From: Chitinophaga rupis
GTDB lineage: Bacteria; Bacteroidota; Bacteroidia; Chitinophagales; Chitinophagaceae
Reading direction: 5' to 3'
DNA: 64,000 bases
Assembly: GCF_900109685.1 (NCBI RefSeq)
Contig: NZ_FOBB01000001.1
Location: 310,001 to 374,000, forward strand
Shown here: positions 51,569 to 59,861 of the stretch, in pieces
How positions within the stretch are numbered: position 1 is the first letter of the stretch
Layout: the number at the start of each line of letters is the position of its first letter
Made by a program: the position numbers and the translations under genes
The notes under the pieces: model-generated
Database searches by the model: none
What the model saw: only the letters and a program-made list of their open reading frames with translations
What the model was told of the DNA's origin: nothing

Positions 51569-54500
51569 CTATTTTGACATTAACTGCAAGCTGGCAATTG
51601 CTACCGGCGCTTGTTCTGCAGCATCTGCTGCTTTTAAACGGAGGTAAAGGGTATGCTGCTTGGCATCTGATATTGGCGTAAAGGTAATGAGCGCAGTATT
51701 AGGCGCTGGCACGGTTTTCATGCCGGGGCCAATTGTTACCTCACCCAGCTTGGTACCCTGCAGGCCATCCAGCAACACTTCTACTGTGTAGCCATATTGC
51801 GGGGCCTTTTGTGCAAAGTAGGTAAGCTCAATACCGGTTACTTCGGTAAGGTCTATATGATCATAAGCGGCCCAGCCGGTTACGTTGGCAGCCGGTAACA
51901 GGTACTTTTGCCCGTCTACACTGAAAGTGGATACCCCATCGGCCTTATCATAATCCGCGGCAGACAGCTTAGCGTTAAACAGCTCCGCACCTGCAGTACC
52001 GGTAATAGGTTTAATACCAGGACCGCCTTTATCCGTATAGCTGGCCATCAGGTAAAACACGCCTTTATCTTTCAGCGGGTTACCCAGGGTAGGATCTATA
52101 GAGCTGTTCAGCGGCAGGGATTCCGGTTTCTTTGCATCTGCCGACTGTGACATAATGTATTCCACGATCTGGTGCGCTTCACCGCTGGTAATAGTGGGGT
52201 GAGCCGACATCGCGGTTTCGCCCCAAACACCACCACCGCCTTTAATGATCTTATTGGCCAGGTAGTCCGGTGCAGCAGGATCGTTCTTATACTTTTCCGC
52301 TACTTCCTTAAAGGATGGCCCGATGGATTTTTCATCCAGCTTATGACAGGTTTTACAATCGCTGGCTTCCATCATATTCTTACCGGCAATGGCGCCGGAA
52401 ATAATCTGGTGGCCCTGCGGCAGGGCGGCCTTATCACGGCCTTCCACATACTCTGCTTTTACAAAGATGTTGGATACATCCAGCTTACCATTAGCGCTGC
52501 TGCCATCTTCCTTATCATTTACGGTTACCGTGTAGTGTACCTGTTTACCAGGGAAGTAGAACATCTTGTTACCAATGATGTCTATTTTCACATCCGGGGT
52601 TTCATTACCGGCGTATAAGGTTGTGGTATAGCTGCGGGTGCTGGCGCCTTTATCATCTATCACCTCTACCGCTACCGGATATTCACCGGCGGTAGTATAG
52701 GTATATTCTTCCTCCGGCTCTGTAGTTTCTTTTTTGCTGCCATTGCCAAAATACCACAGGTATTTCAGCTTATCGCCATCCGGGTCTATGGAGCTGCGGG
52801 CGCTGAGCTTTACTTTAAAGGGCAGGCCGCCGGTAAGCTTATTTACCGTTAATACGGCTTTAGGCGCACGGTTGCCACCATTGTAATCTATACGCACCAG
52901 GGCTGCATCCGGATTTTTGCTGAACCAGCCATTACCATATTCCAGGATATAGATACGGCCATCGGGGCCCATTTCCATATCAATAGGCGCATTGAGCTTG
53001 GTATGCTCCATAAAGGGCTCCATTTTGGAGTAGCTGCCATCCGGGTTCAGGGTTACCGCTTTGATCCAGCCACGTACCCAGTCATAAATAAACAGCTTAC
53101 CATTATAGTAGTCCGGGAAGCGGGTGGCCTGCTGGTTGGCATACAGATCACTGTAGTATACAGGCCCTGCCATGGCATTACGGCCACCGCTGCCTACCTG
53201 CGGGAAGTCGGGCGATTTTGCATACGGATACCAGATAAAGGCCGGCTGCGCGGGCGGCAGGTCTTTTATACCGGTATTGTTGCGGGAATTGTTTACCGGG
53301 TGGGCAGGGTCAAATGCAGGACCGCTTTCGCCGGTTTCATAATTATACAAACGGTAAGGGTAGTTGTTGCCTACAAACATGGGATAACCAAAGTTACCGG
53401 CTTTCTTAGCCTGGTTCACTTCATCATAACCACGGGGGCCGCGGTTAGGATCATCGTTATTGGCATCCGGGCCTACCTCACCCCAGTACAGGTAACCATT
53501 CTTTTTATCTACAGAGATACGATACGGATTTCGTGTACCCATTACGTATATCTCCGGCCGGGTATTTTTAGTACCGGGCTTAAAGAGGTTGCCTTCCGGT
53601 ATGGAGTAGCTGCCGTCTTCATTCACTTTTATACGTAAGATCTTACCCCGCAGGTCGTTGGTATTGGCGCCGGTGCGGCGGTCATCGTACTGCAGGTGGC
53701 CGGGACGGTCGTCCAGGGGAGCGTAACCCTTGCTCACATATTTCTGACCCGGTTCATCAAACGGCGTACTGTTATCGCCGGTAGAGAGATACAGCAAGCC
53801 GCTGGCATCAAACGTTAGCGAGCCACCGGTATGGCAGCAAATATTACGTTGTGAGTACAGCTGCAGAATGATCTTTTCAGAGGCTGTATCCAGCTTATTA
53901 TTCTCGAACTTAAAGCGCGACAGGCGATTCACAGACGTATCTGCCGGTGAATAGTATAAATAAACGTAGTGGTTATTCTTAAAATCGGGATCGGCTGTAA
54001 TACCCAGCAAACCTTCTTCTGCATTTACATTGGGTACATCTGTTTTGCAGTATACCCGTAAGGCGCCTACCTGTGTAAGCTTTTTGGTGGCCTGGTCAAA
54101 GTACAGGATCTCACCGCGGCGTTGTACCACCAGTATGTTCAGATCAGGCAGTATAGCCATTTCCGTGGGTTCAAAGAACTCACCGGAGACCAGCACATTC
54201 TTGGTAAAACGATCCTCTTCCGGTACACGCAGGGTGGTGGCTTTGCTGTAATCCATGTACTGGTTGCTGCCAATGGCGTATTTGATGCCGCCCAGTAAAT
54301 GTTTCAGGTAGTTAGGCTCCGTATAGCTTTCATCCGTATGCCCCAGCTCTGTATAAAAAGCGCGGCCGCCGTCAAAGTCGTGGTACCAGCTTATGGGGTG
54401 CTCGCCCATGGTGCCGCCCTGGTAAGTTTTCTCATCTACCGTTATGAGCACATGCGTGGTTTTATCCAGCTTTTTGAAATTATACCATTCATCGGAATGC

Positions 54501-54991
54501 TCCCATTTCTCCGGCAGGTCTTTGGTGGCCTGAAAGGTTTTATCCTTTATGGTTAGGGTGGCCTTATGCACGCCTGGCGGGTGATTATCAAAATAGCCGC
54601 CTACGAGCTGACCATACCAGCCCCAGTCATACTCCGTATCTGTAGCGGCATGCACCCCTACAAATCCGCCGCCGGCCTGTATGTAGCGTTCAAAGTCGGC
54701 TTCCTGGTAGTTGTTTAAAACATCGCCGGTGGTGTTCAGGAAAATAACGGCTGCGTATTGCTGCAGGCTGTCTTCCCGGAACCGGTCGGCATTTTCTGTG
54801 GTATCCACATCAAAGCCATTCTCTTCGCCCAGCTTCTGAATTGCTTTGATGCCGGCAGGTATAGAGGAATGACGAAAACCCGTGGTTTTGGAAAACACCA
54901 GTACTTTGGGTTTTCCGGGACGGGTTTTGTGACAAGCGGTTATGAGGACGCCCAGGCCCAGCATTACCGTAATAGCTAGTATGTATCTCAT
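51569..54991 (-). CDS. ThuA - glucose/sorbosone dehydrogenase - PKD - cytochrome c - CBM-like fusion lipoprotein
   Basis: This 1140-residue exported lipoprotein (LITAC, Cys about 20) has five parts. A ThuA-like domain is about 29-250 (VLVFSKTTGFRHSSIP, GVHAATDTEYDW). A PQQ-type glucose/sorbosone dehydrogenase propeller is about 260-695 (FFEPTEMAILPDLNILVVQR, GLLGITADPDF, MGTRNPYRISVD). A PKD domain is about 704-795. A mono-haem cytochrome c has CKTCHK at about 882 and an axial-Met region WGETAMSAHP. A carbohydrate-binding-module-6-like end is about 1000-1138. It likely oxidises a sugar in the periplasm and passes electrons to its own haem. A ThuA-only gene lies 14 bases upstream, and the cytochrome domain resembles the separate cytochrome at 56878. 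Confidence 0.93.
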   Translation of the reverse strand: MRYILAITVMLGLGVLITACHKTRPGKPKVLVFSKTTGFRHSSIPAGIKAIQKLGEENGFDVDTTENADRFREDSLQQYAAVIFLNTTGDVLNNYQEADFERYIQAGGGFVGVHAATDTEYDWGWYGQLVGGYFDNHPPGVHKATLTIKDKTFQATKDLPEKWEHSDEWYNFKKLDKTTHVLITVDEKTYQGGTMGEHPISWYHDFDGGRAFYTELGHTDESYTEPNYLKHLLGGIKYAIGSNQYMDYSKATTLRVPEEDRFTKNVLVSGEFFEPTEMAILPDLNILVVQRRGEILYFDQATKKLTQVGALRVYCKTDVPNVNAEEGLLGITADPDFKNNHYVYLYYSPADTSVNRLSRFKFENNKLDTASEKIILQLYSQRNICCHTGGSLTFDASGLLYLSTGDNSTPFDEPGQKYVSKGYAPLDDRPGHLQYDDRRTGANTNDLRGKILRIKVNEDGSYSIPEGNLFKPGTKNTRPEIYVMGTRNPYRISVDKKNGYLYWGEVGPDANNDDPNRGPRGYDEVNQAKKAGNFGYPMFVGNNYPYRLYNYETGESGPAFDPAHPVNNSRNNTGIKDLPPAQPAFIWYPYAKSPDFPQVGSGGRNAMAGPVYYSDLYANQQATRFPDYYNGKLFIYDWVRGWIKAVTLNPDGSYSKMEPFMEHTKLNAPIDMEMGPDGRIYILEYGNGWFSKNPDAALVRIDYNGGNRAPKAVLTVNKLTGGLPFKVKLSARSSIDPDGDKLKYLWYFGNGSKKETTEPEEEYTYTTAGEYPVAVEVIDDKGASTRSYTTTLYAGNETPDVKIDIIGNKMFYFPGKQVHYTVTVNDKEDGSSANGKLDVSNIFVKAEYVEGRDKAALPQGHQIISGAIAGKNMMEASDCKTCHKLDEKSIGPSFKEVAEKYKNDPAAPDYLANKIIKGGGGVWGETAMSAHPTITSGEAHQIVEYIMSQSADAKKPESLPLNSSIDPTLGNPLKDKGVFYLMASYTDKGGPGIKPITGTAGAELFNAKLSAADYDKADGVSTFSVDGQKYLLPAANVTGWAAYDHIDLTEVTGIELTYFAQKAPQYGYTVEVLLDGLQGTKLGEVTIGPGMKTVPAPNTALITFTPISDAKQHTLYLRLKAADAAEQAPVAIASLQLMSK

Positions 54992-55005
54992 TTTATGGTA
55001 AGTGC

Positions 55006-55746
55006 TTAATGCTTCTTTTTTGTATTACCGGTACCCATAGCGTACTGCAGGCCACCCAGCACATGTTGTAAATACAGGGGATCGGCATAGGATTCTTTGG
55101 TATGGCCCATTTCAGTATAAAATGCGCGGCCGCCATCAAAATCATGGTACCAGCACATTGGATGGTTATCCCCGTTCTTGCCTCCTTCGTAGGAGGTTTC
55201 ATCTATTTTAATCAGTACGTGCGTATCCGGATTAATGTCTTTAAAGTTATACCACTCATCTTTCCTGATCCATTTTTCGGGCAGGTGTTTGGTGGCGGGA
55301 TTGTTCCTGTCTACCACCAGCAAAGTTGCCTCCTGCTGTTTGGGATGGCTCAGGAACCAGGCGCCTACCAGCTTATTATACCAGGGCCAGTCGTACTCCG
55401 TATCGGTTGCGGCATGGATGCCCATAAAACCGCCACCGCCACGGATGTAACCTTCCATAGCTGCCTGCTGTGCATCATCCAGCACATTGCCGGTGGTGCA
55501 CAGGAATAAGATGGCTGCATATTGTTTCAGGTTATCAGGGGTGAATACACTGGCATCTTCCGTAGTATCTACTGCAAAGCCGTTTTCCTCACCCAGCTTT
55601 ATCATGGCCAGCTTACCAACGGGTATACAATCATGCCGGAAGCCAGCGGTTTTTGCAAACACCAGTAGTTTGGGTTTAGGCTTTGCCTGGGAAGTGAGGA
55701 AGAAGCCCAGCAAGCATAAGAGGAGTGTGATGTTTTTAGTTTTCAT
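55006..55746 (-). CDS. ThuA-domain protein, exported
   Basis: The 246-residue protein has a signal peptide (about 1-21) and a single ThuA-like, glutamine-amidotransferase-fold domain: KLLVFAKTAGFRHDCIPVGK, GFMGIHAATDTEYDWPWY, CWYHDFDGGRAFYTEMGHT. It is closely similar to the N-terminal domain of the fusion encoded 14 bases downstream, a likely duplication. ThuA was named for trehalose use; the domain's chemistry is not established. It belongs to the minus-strand oxidative sugar cluster. Confidence 0.93.
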   Translation of the reverse strand: MKTKNITLLLCLLGFFLTSQAKPKPKLLVFAKTAGFRHDCIPVGKLAMIKLGEENGFAVDTTEDASVFTPDNLKQYAAILFLCTTGNVLDDAQQAAMEGYIRGGGGFMGIHAATDTEYDWPWYNKLVGAWFLSHPKQQEATLLVVDRNNPATKHLPEKWIRKDEWYNFKDINPDTHVLIKIDETSYEGGKNGDNHPMCWYHDFDGGRAFYTEMGHTKESYADPLYLQHVLGGLQYAMGTGNTKKKH

Positions 55747-55761
55747 ATGCGCGTAATATGG

Positions 55762-55892
55762 AATTACGAATTATCAATTACGAATTAGAATGCGGCGAAG
55801 GTGAACTCGTATGTACCTTAACGTTATATCAGAATTACAAACAAATACAGCTACAATGAAATACCAATTCGTAATTGACAATTCGTAATTAA
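55762..55892. repeat. Inverted pair of AATTACG/AATTCGT heptamer arrays
   Basis: 55762-55789 reads AATTACG, AATTATC, AATTACG, AATTAGA. 55866-55892 reads AATTCGT, AATTGAC, AATTCGT, AATTAA. The two are inverted copies (24 of 25 positions pair) around a 76-base spacer. They fill the gap between the DUF1080 and ThuA genes and share words with 19407-19717. Confidence 0.75.
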
Positions 55893-56612
55893 TTAAAGAA
55901 CGTGGATCTTAATATCTCTATACGATACCTCATGGCCATGGTCCTGCAGGGAAATGTGCCCTTTGGAGAACTTGGCAAAACCCGGCCATGTTTTGAATTT
56001 ACTATTGGCCAGCAGCTCTTTCCATTCATCTGAACCTATTGTTACATTCACGGTTTCAACATTATTGAGCCATAAAGTAAGCTGGTTATTGTATTTCCTG
56101 ATCTTAGCCGTGTTCCACTCTCCTACTGGCTTTACTGCGTTCTGTGCTGATTTTTTCAGATCATACAGGTCGCCGGAATTATGTTTGGTGATCTTACCAT
56201 CGGGATGTTTAGCATCATCCAGCACCTGCATTTCAGGACCGGTAAGATAGGTTTGCTTATACTCAGGATCTTCATGTACCATGAAGATGATACCGCTGTT
56301 ACCACCTTCGGATATTTTCCATTGTACGGACAGCTCAAAATTTTCATATTCTCCATCTGTTACCAGGTCGCCACCGGGTGCGCCGCTCTTCTTAGCTTCC
56401 GGGTCCAGCTCCAGCGCACCATCCACTACTTTCCAGGCGGGGCTTACGTCTTTTTGCAGATAGGTATGCCAGCCTTTGGTGGTTTTCCCATCAAACAGCA
56501 GTTTCCAGCCTTCTTTTTTTTCCTTGGATGATAATGTATTCACCTGTTGCGCCATGGCAGACGTGGTAATGAGGGTACCAGCCAGGAGCAAGCTTTTGAA
56601 TGGTAATTTCAT
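55893..56612 (-). CDS. DUF1080 protein (3-keto-disaccharide hydrolase family)
   Basis: The 239-residue protein has a signal peptide (about 1-21, ending AMAQ) and one DUF1080 domain: WKLLFDGKTTKGWHTYL (about 36-52), GGDLVTDGEYENFELSVQWK, NSGIIFMVHED, MQVLDDAKHPDGK, ISLQDHGHEVSYRDIKIHVL. It resembles the second domain of the tandem protein at 23253 more than the short protein at 13918. In this cluster the Gfo/Idh oxidoreductase or the dehydrogenase would make the keto-glycoside and this enzyme would cleave it. That pathway is inferred from the family. Confidence 0.93.
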   Translation of the reverse strand: MKLPFKSLLLAGTLITTSAMAQQVNTLSSKEKKEGWKLLFDGKTTKGWHTYLQKDVSPAWKVVDGALELDPEAKKSGAPGGDLVTDGEYENFELSVQWKISEGGNSGIIFMVHEDPEYKQTYLTGPEMQVLDDAKHPDGKITKHNSGDLYDLKKSAQNAVKPVGEWNTAKIRKYNNQLTLWLNNVETVNVTIGSDEWKELLANSKFKTWPGFAKFSKGHISLQDHGHEVSYRDIKIHVL

Positions 56613-56840
56613 AACTGAGTACGTTTAGAATTTTAGCAGTTTGTAATGTAGATAAGATTAATTGCTTTTTAGTATTGTTTTTTATGAACGGAACGGGCCG
56701 TTTTCCTGCTGCTGCCTATGCTCCTGCGTAACAGACAATTCGTATCCTGTGCGCACCGTTCATTTACTGGCCGCATGGTTTCCGGATCTCTCAATTTGTG
56801 TGTAGGGGCTGTTCCTGCGCAACAAGGGCAGTAAAACAGT

Positions 56841-56870
56841 ATCCCGGAAAAACAGGTGTCTTTCCGGGAT
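56841..56870 (-). terminator. Hairpin after the cytochrome c gene
   Basis: ATCCCGGAAA and TTTCCGGGAT form a perfect 10-bp stem with a 10-base loop, 7 bases after the cytochrome stop. The minus-strand tail (ACTGTTTTACTG) is only partly T-rich, so termination may be incomplete. Confidence 0.65.
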
Positions 56871-56877
56871 CGTTCAT

Positions 56878-57297
56878 TTATTTCAATGATAAAATATACT
56901 TCACCATTTCTTTGGCGTCTTCTTTCTGTAAGGAGGGATGTGGCAGCATGGCTACTTCGCCCCAGTTACCGCTTCCGCCTTTGATCACCTTGTCGGCAAG
57001 GGTTTCCACATTCTTGTCGTTATTCTCGTACTTCTGTGCTATTTCCTTATAGCCTGGTCCTACCAGCTTGGTATCTTCCTTGTGGCAGGTTTTGCAATCC
57101 TGGTCATCGATCAGGGTTTTGCCTTTGGCTACGGGTGCATTGGCGCCGGGTGATACCATTGAGGTATCTACCGCACCGCCTTCCTGGCCTGCTGTTGCGT
57201 TGCTGCTGCTTGCCTGCTCACCACTTTTCTGTCCACCGCCGCAGGCTGCGAAGAAAAAGGCACTCAGTACAAACGGCGCCAAAAATCGCTTTCTCAT
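56878..57297 (-). CDS. Mono-haem cytochrome c lipoprotein
   Basis: The ATG at 57297 (MRKRFLAPFVLSAFFFAAC) gives 139 residues with the lipidated Cys at about 19; the longer frame to 57354 adds residues ahead of a good signal. A low-complexity G/S/A linker is followed by a class I cytochrome c domain: DQDCKTCHKEDTKLVGPGYKEIAQKY (CxxCH about 69-73, by key residues) and the axial-Met segment WGEVAMLPHPSLQ. It is probably the electron acceptor of the sugar dehydrogenase encoded downstream, whose own cytochrome domain is very similar. Confidence 0.92.
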   Translation of the reverse strand: MRKRFLAPFVLSAFFFAACGGGQKSGEQASSSNATAGQEGGAVDTSMVSPGANAPVAKGKTLIDDQDCKTCHKEDTKLVGPGYKEIAQKYENNDKNVETLADKVIKGGSGNWGEVAMLPHPSLQKEDAKEMVKYILSLK

Positions 57298-57341
57298 GTT
57301 TGATTCTCGTAGTTTAGTTGTTAAATGTTGATCGTTATGCA

Positions 57342-57419
57342 TAGCTATTAGCACTTAGCTGTTAGCTGTTAGTGATTATGTTCTGTTTTTTAGCTAATAG
57401 CAAAAAGCTAAAAGCCAAT
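57342..57419. repeat. Inverted pair of TAGCTGT/AGCTAAT heptamer arrays
   Basis: 57342-57376 is five 7-base words (TAGCTAT, TAGCACT, TAGCTGT, TAGCTGT, TAGTGAT). 57392-57419 is AGCTAAT, AGCAAAA, AGCTAAA, AGCCAAT, the inverted form. It occupies the gap between the isomerase and cytochrome genes. Confidence 0.7.
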
Positions 57420-57425
57420 TGCTTT

Positions 57426-58478
57426 TTAAAGTCCCAGTATTTTCCTGTTGAGCGCTTCATTAGGGCCGGTGCCGGCAAAATCATCAAAGGCTTTTTCCGT
57501 TACTCTTATGATATGATCTTTGATGAAAGGCGCGCCTTCGCGTGCGCCGTCTTCCGGATGTTTTATACAGCATTCCCATTCCATTACTGCCCAGCCGTCA
57601 AAGCCATATTGCGTTAATTTACTGAAAACCGCTTTAAAATCCACCTGTCCATCGCCCAGGGAGCGGAACCTGCCGGGACGGTCTATCCAGCCCTGGTAAC
57701 CGCCGTACACGCCGGAACGGCCGGTTGGGTTAAATTCCGCATCTTTTACATGGAACATGCGGATGCGCTCGTGATAGATGTCAATATACTCCAGATAATC
57801 CAAACATTGTAATACAAAATGGCTGGGGTCGTACAGGAGGCAGGCACGGGCATGGTTACCAGTGGCTTCCAGGAAGCGCTCATAGGTAATACCATCGTGC
57901 AGGTCCTCTCCGGGGTGGATCTCATAACACAGGTCCACGCCATTGGCATCAAACTCATTGAGGATGGGCAGCCAGCGGTTGGCCAGCTCCTTAAACCCGG
58001 TTTCTACCAGGCCGGCAGGGCGCTGGGGCCAGGGGTATACGGTTTGCCATAAAAGCGCACCACTAAAGGTGGCATGCGCCTTTAAACCCAGGTTCTGACT
58101 GGCTTTGGCTGCATACTTCAATTGCTGCACCGCCCACTCCGTACGTGCGGCAGCGTTATTACGGTATTGCTCAGGTGCAAACCCATCGAACAATTCATTA
58201 TACGCAGGGTGCACGGCTACCAGCTGGCCCTGTAAGTGGGTGCTCAGCTCTGTTATTTCCAGGCCCGCGGCGTTTACGATCCCTTTAATCTCATCTGCAT
58301 AGGTTTTGCTTTCCGCAGCCTTTTGCAGATCAATAAAGCTGCTTACCCAGGTAGGGATCTGCACCCCTTTAAAACCCAGGCCGGCGGCCCATTCACAAAT
58401 ATTCTTCAGGTTATTGAAAGGCGCGGCATCTCCTGCAAACTGCGCCAGGAATATGCCTGGTCCTTTTATTGTTTTCAT
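57426..58478 (-). CDS. TIM-barrel sugar isomerase/epimerase (xylose-isomerase-like)
   Basis: The 350-residue protein belongs to the AP-endonuclease-2/xylose-isomerase-like barrel family. Its predicted metal ligands are Glu in DLCYEIHPGEDLHDG, Asp in CLLYDPSHFVLQCLDYLEYI, His in IRMFHVKDAEF and Glu in WAVMEWECCI. The opening GPGIFLAQFAGDAAPFNN and GFKGVQIPTW are typical of members beside Gfo/Idh genes. No signal peptide is present, so it is cytoplasmic. It probably isomerises or epimerises the imported keto-sugar. It is followed by cytochrome c (128-base gap with repeats). Confidence 0.92.
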   Translation of the reverse strand: MKTIKGPGIFLAQFAGDAAPFNNLKNICEWAAGLGFKGVQIPTWVSSFIDLQKAAESKTYADEIKGIVNAAGLEITELSTHLQGQLVAVHPAYNELFDGFAPEQYRNNAAARTEWAVQQLKYAAKASQNLGLKAHATFSGALLWQTVYPWPQRPAGLVETGFKELANRWLPILNEFDANGVDLCYEIHPGEDLHDGITYERFLEATGNHARACLLYDPSHFVLQCLDYLEYIDIYHERIRMFHVKDAEFNPTGRSGVYGGYQGWIDRPGRFRSLGDGQVDFKAVFSKLTQYGFDGWAVMEWECCIKHPEDGAREGAPFIKDHIIRVTEKAFDDFAGTGPNEALNRKILGL

Positions 58479-58629
58479 ATTGTGTGCTGTTTCCGTTGTG
58501 AAGAATGTAAAAACCAGCTATAAAACACCAGCTGCAAAAGGTAAACGCAGAAAGCCAACGTTGGCATAAAGCGTGTCTTAGCTCCCATACTTTTACATTT
58601 TACCCCAGCATTTTACATGTATGATCTTA

Positions 58630-59796
58630 TTAAATCTCGAACGTCGTCCACTTCTGCTCACTCTGTGCAGATTTTACCACATTGTCAATGAACGCCATGC
58701 CGCGTACGCCGTCATCTACACTGGGGAAATCCAGCGCTTCAGGCGATGGCTGGGCGCCATCCAGCTTAGCCGTGAGCGTGAGTGCAAAGTTACGGTACAG
58801 GTTACCGAACGCCTCCAGGTACCCTTCAGGGTGGCCACCGGGGGTGCGGGTATTGTGTACGGCGTAGCTGCTCTGGTAGCCGCCGTAATTGCCGCCGGCG
58901 CGGTAGATCTGCGCGGGCTGGTCCAGCCATTTTACCAGCAGGGTGTTGGGCTCATGCTGTGCCCATTCCAGGCCGCCTTTTTCGCCGTATACCCTTATAC
59001 GTAGTGCATTTTCTTCACCGGCTGCTACCTGCGATGCCTGTAATACGCCGGCTGCACCGTTATCAAAACGCAACAGCACACCGCCATCATCATCCAGGGC
59101 GCGGCCCGGTACCAGTATGTTTAAGTCGGCACACAGCTTTTCGATCTTAGCGCCGCTGATATATTCTGCCAGGTTGGCGGCATGGGTACCGATATCGCCC
59201 ATACAACCGCTTTTGCCGGAACGTTTGGGATCTGTTCTCCAGGCTGCCTGCGCATTACCTTCTCTTTCTGACATTTTGCTTAACCATCCCTGTGGGTACT
59301 CTACCCAAACTTTACGGATCTTGCCGAACACACCTTCCTTCACCATCTGGCGGGCCTGTTTTACCAGGGGGTAGCCGGTATAGGTATGGGTAAGCAGCAG
59401 GGTTAAACCGGTTTGCTCTACTTTGGCTTTCAGCTGTTTGGCTTCATCCAGGGTAAAGGTGATGGGCTTTTCAATTACTACGTTAAAGCCTTTATCCAGG
59501 GCCATCATGGCTGGTTCAAAGTGGGCAAAGTTGGGCGTAACAATGGTTACAAAATCCAGGCGGTCATCCGCGGGGCGGGCGGCCTCTTTTTCCAGCATTA
59601 CTTTAAAATCCGTATAGGTGCGTTCGGGGTCCAGAAATAACATTTTTCCTGAATCCACGGCTATCTCCGGGTTTACGCTCAGCGCGCCGGCTTTCAGTTC
59701 GATCAGGCCGTCCATGTTGGCGGCAATACGGTGGATTGCTCCGATGAAGGCATCTTTACCGCCTCCGATCATTCCCATTCTTAGCTTACGGTTCAT
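58630..59796 (-). CDS. Gfo/Idh/MocA-family oxidoreductase, cytoplasmic
   Basis: The ATG at 59796 gives 388 residues (MNRKLRMGMIGGGKDAFIGA); a TTG two codons earlier is possible. The Rossmann domain (about 5-130) has the glycine-rich GMIGGGKDAF, FVTIVTPNFAHFEPAMMAL and FNVVIEKPITFTLDEAK with the catalytic Lys. The C-terminal domain has GDIGTHAANLAEYISG (His/Asp motif). There is no export signal, in contrast to the Tat-exported member at 27501. It likely reduces or oxidises a keto-sugar with NAD(P). It lies 65 bases after the MFS gene. Confidence 0.94.
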   Translation of the reverse strand: MNRKLRMGMIGGGKDAFIGAIHRIAANMDGLIELKAGALSVNPEIAVDSGKMLFLDPERTYTDFKVMLEKEAARPADDRLDFVTIVTPNFAHFEPAMMALDKGFNVVIEKPITFTLDEAKQLKAKVEQTGLTLLLTHTYTGYPLVKQARQMVKEGVFGKIRKVWVEYPQGWLSKMSEREGNAQAAWRTDPKRSGKSGCMGDIGTHAANLAEYISGAKIEKLCADLNILVPGRALDDDGGVLLRFDNGAAGVLQASQVAAGEENALRIRVYGEKGGLEWAQHEPNTLLVKWLDQPAQIYRAGGNYGGYQSSYAVHNTRTPGGHPEGYLEAFGNLYRNFALTLTAKLDGAQPSPEALDFPSVDDGVRGMAFIDNVVKSAQSEQKWTTFEI

Positions 59797-59861
59797 TGGC
59801 AAATCAATTTATCAATTATGCTTAGTGATTTATATATGCTTCAAGGCCTCAACTGCTCAGG

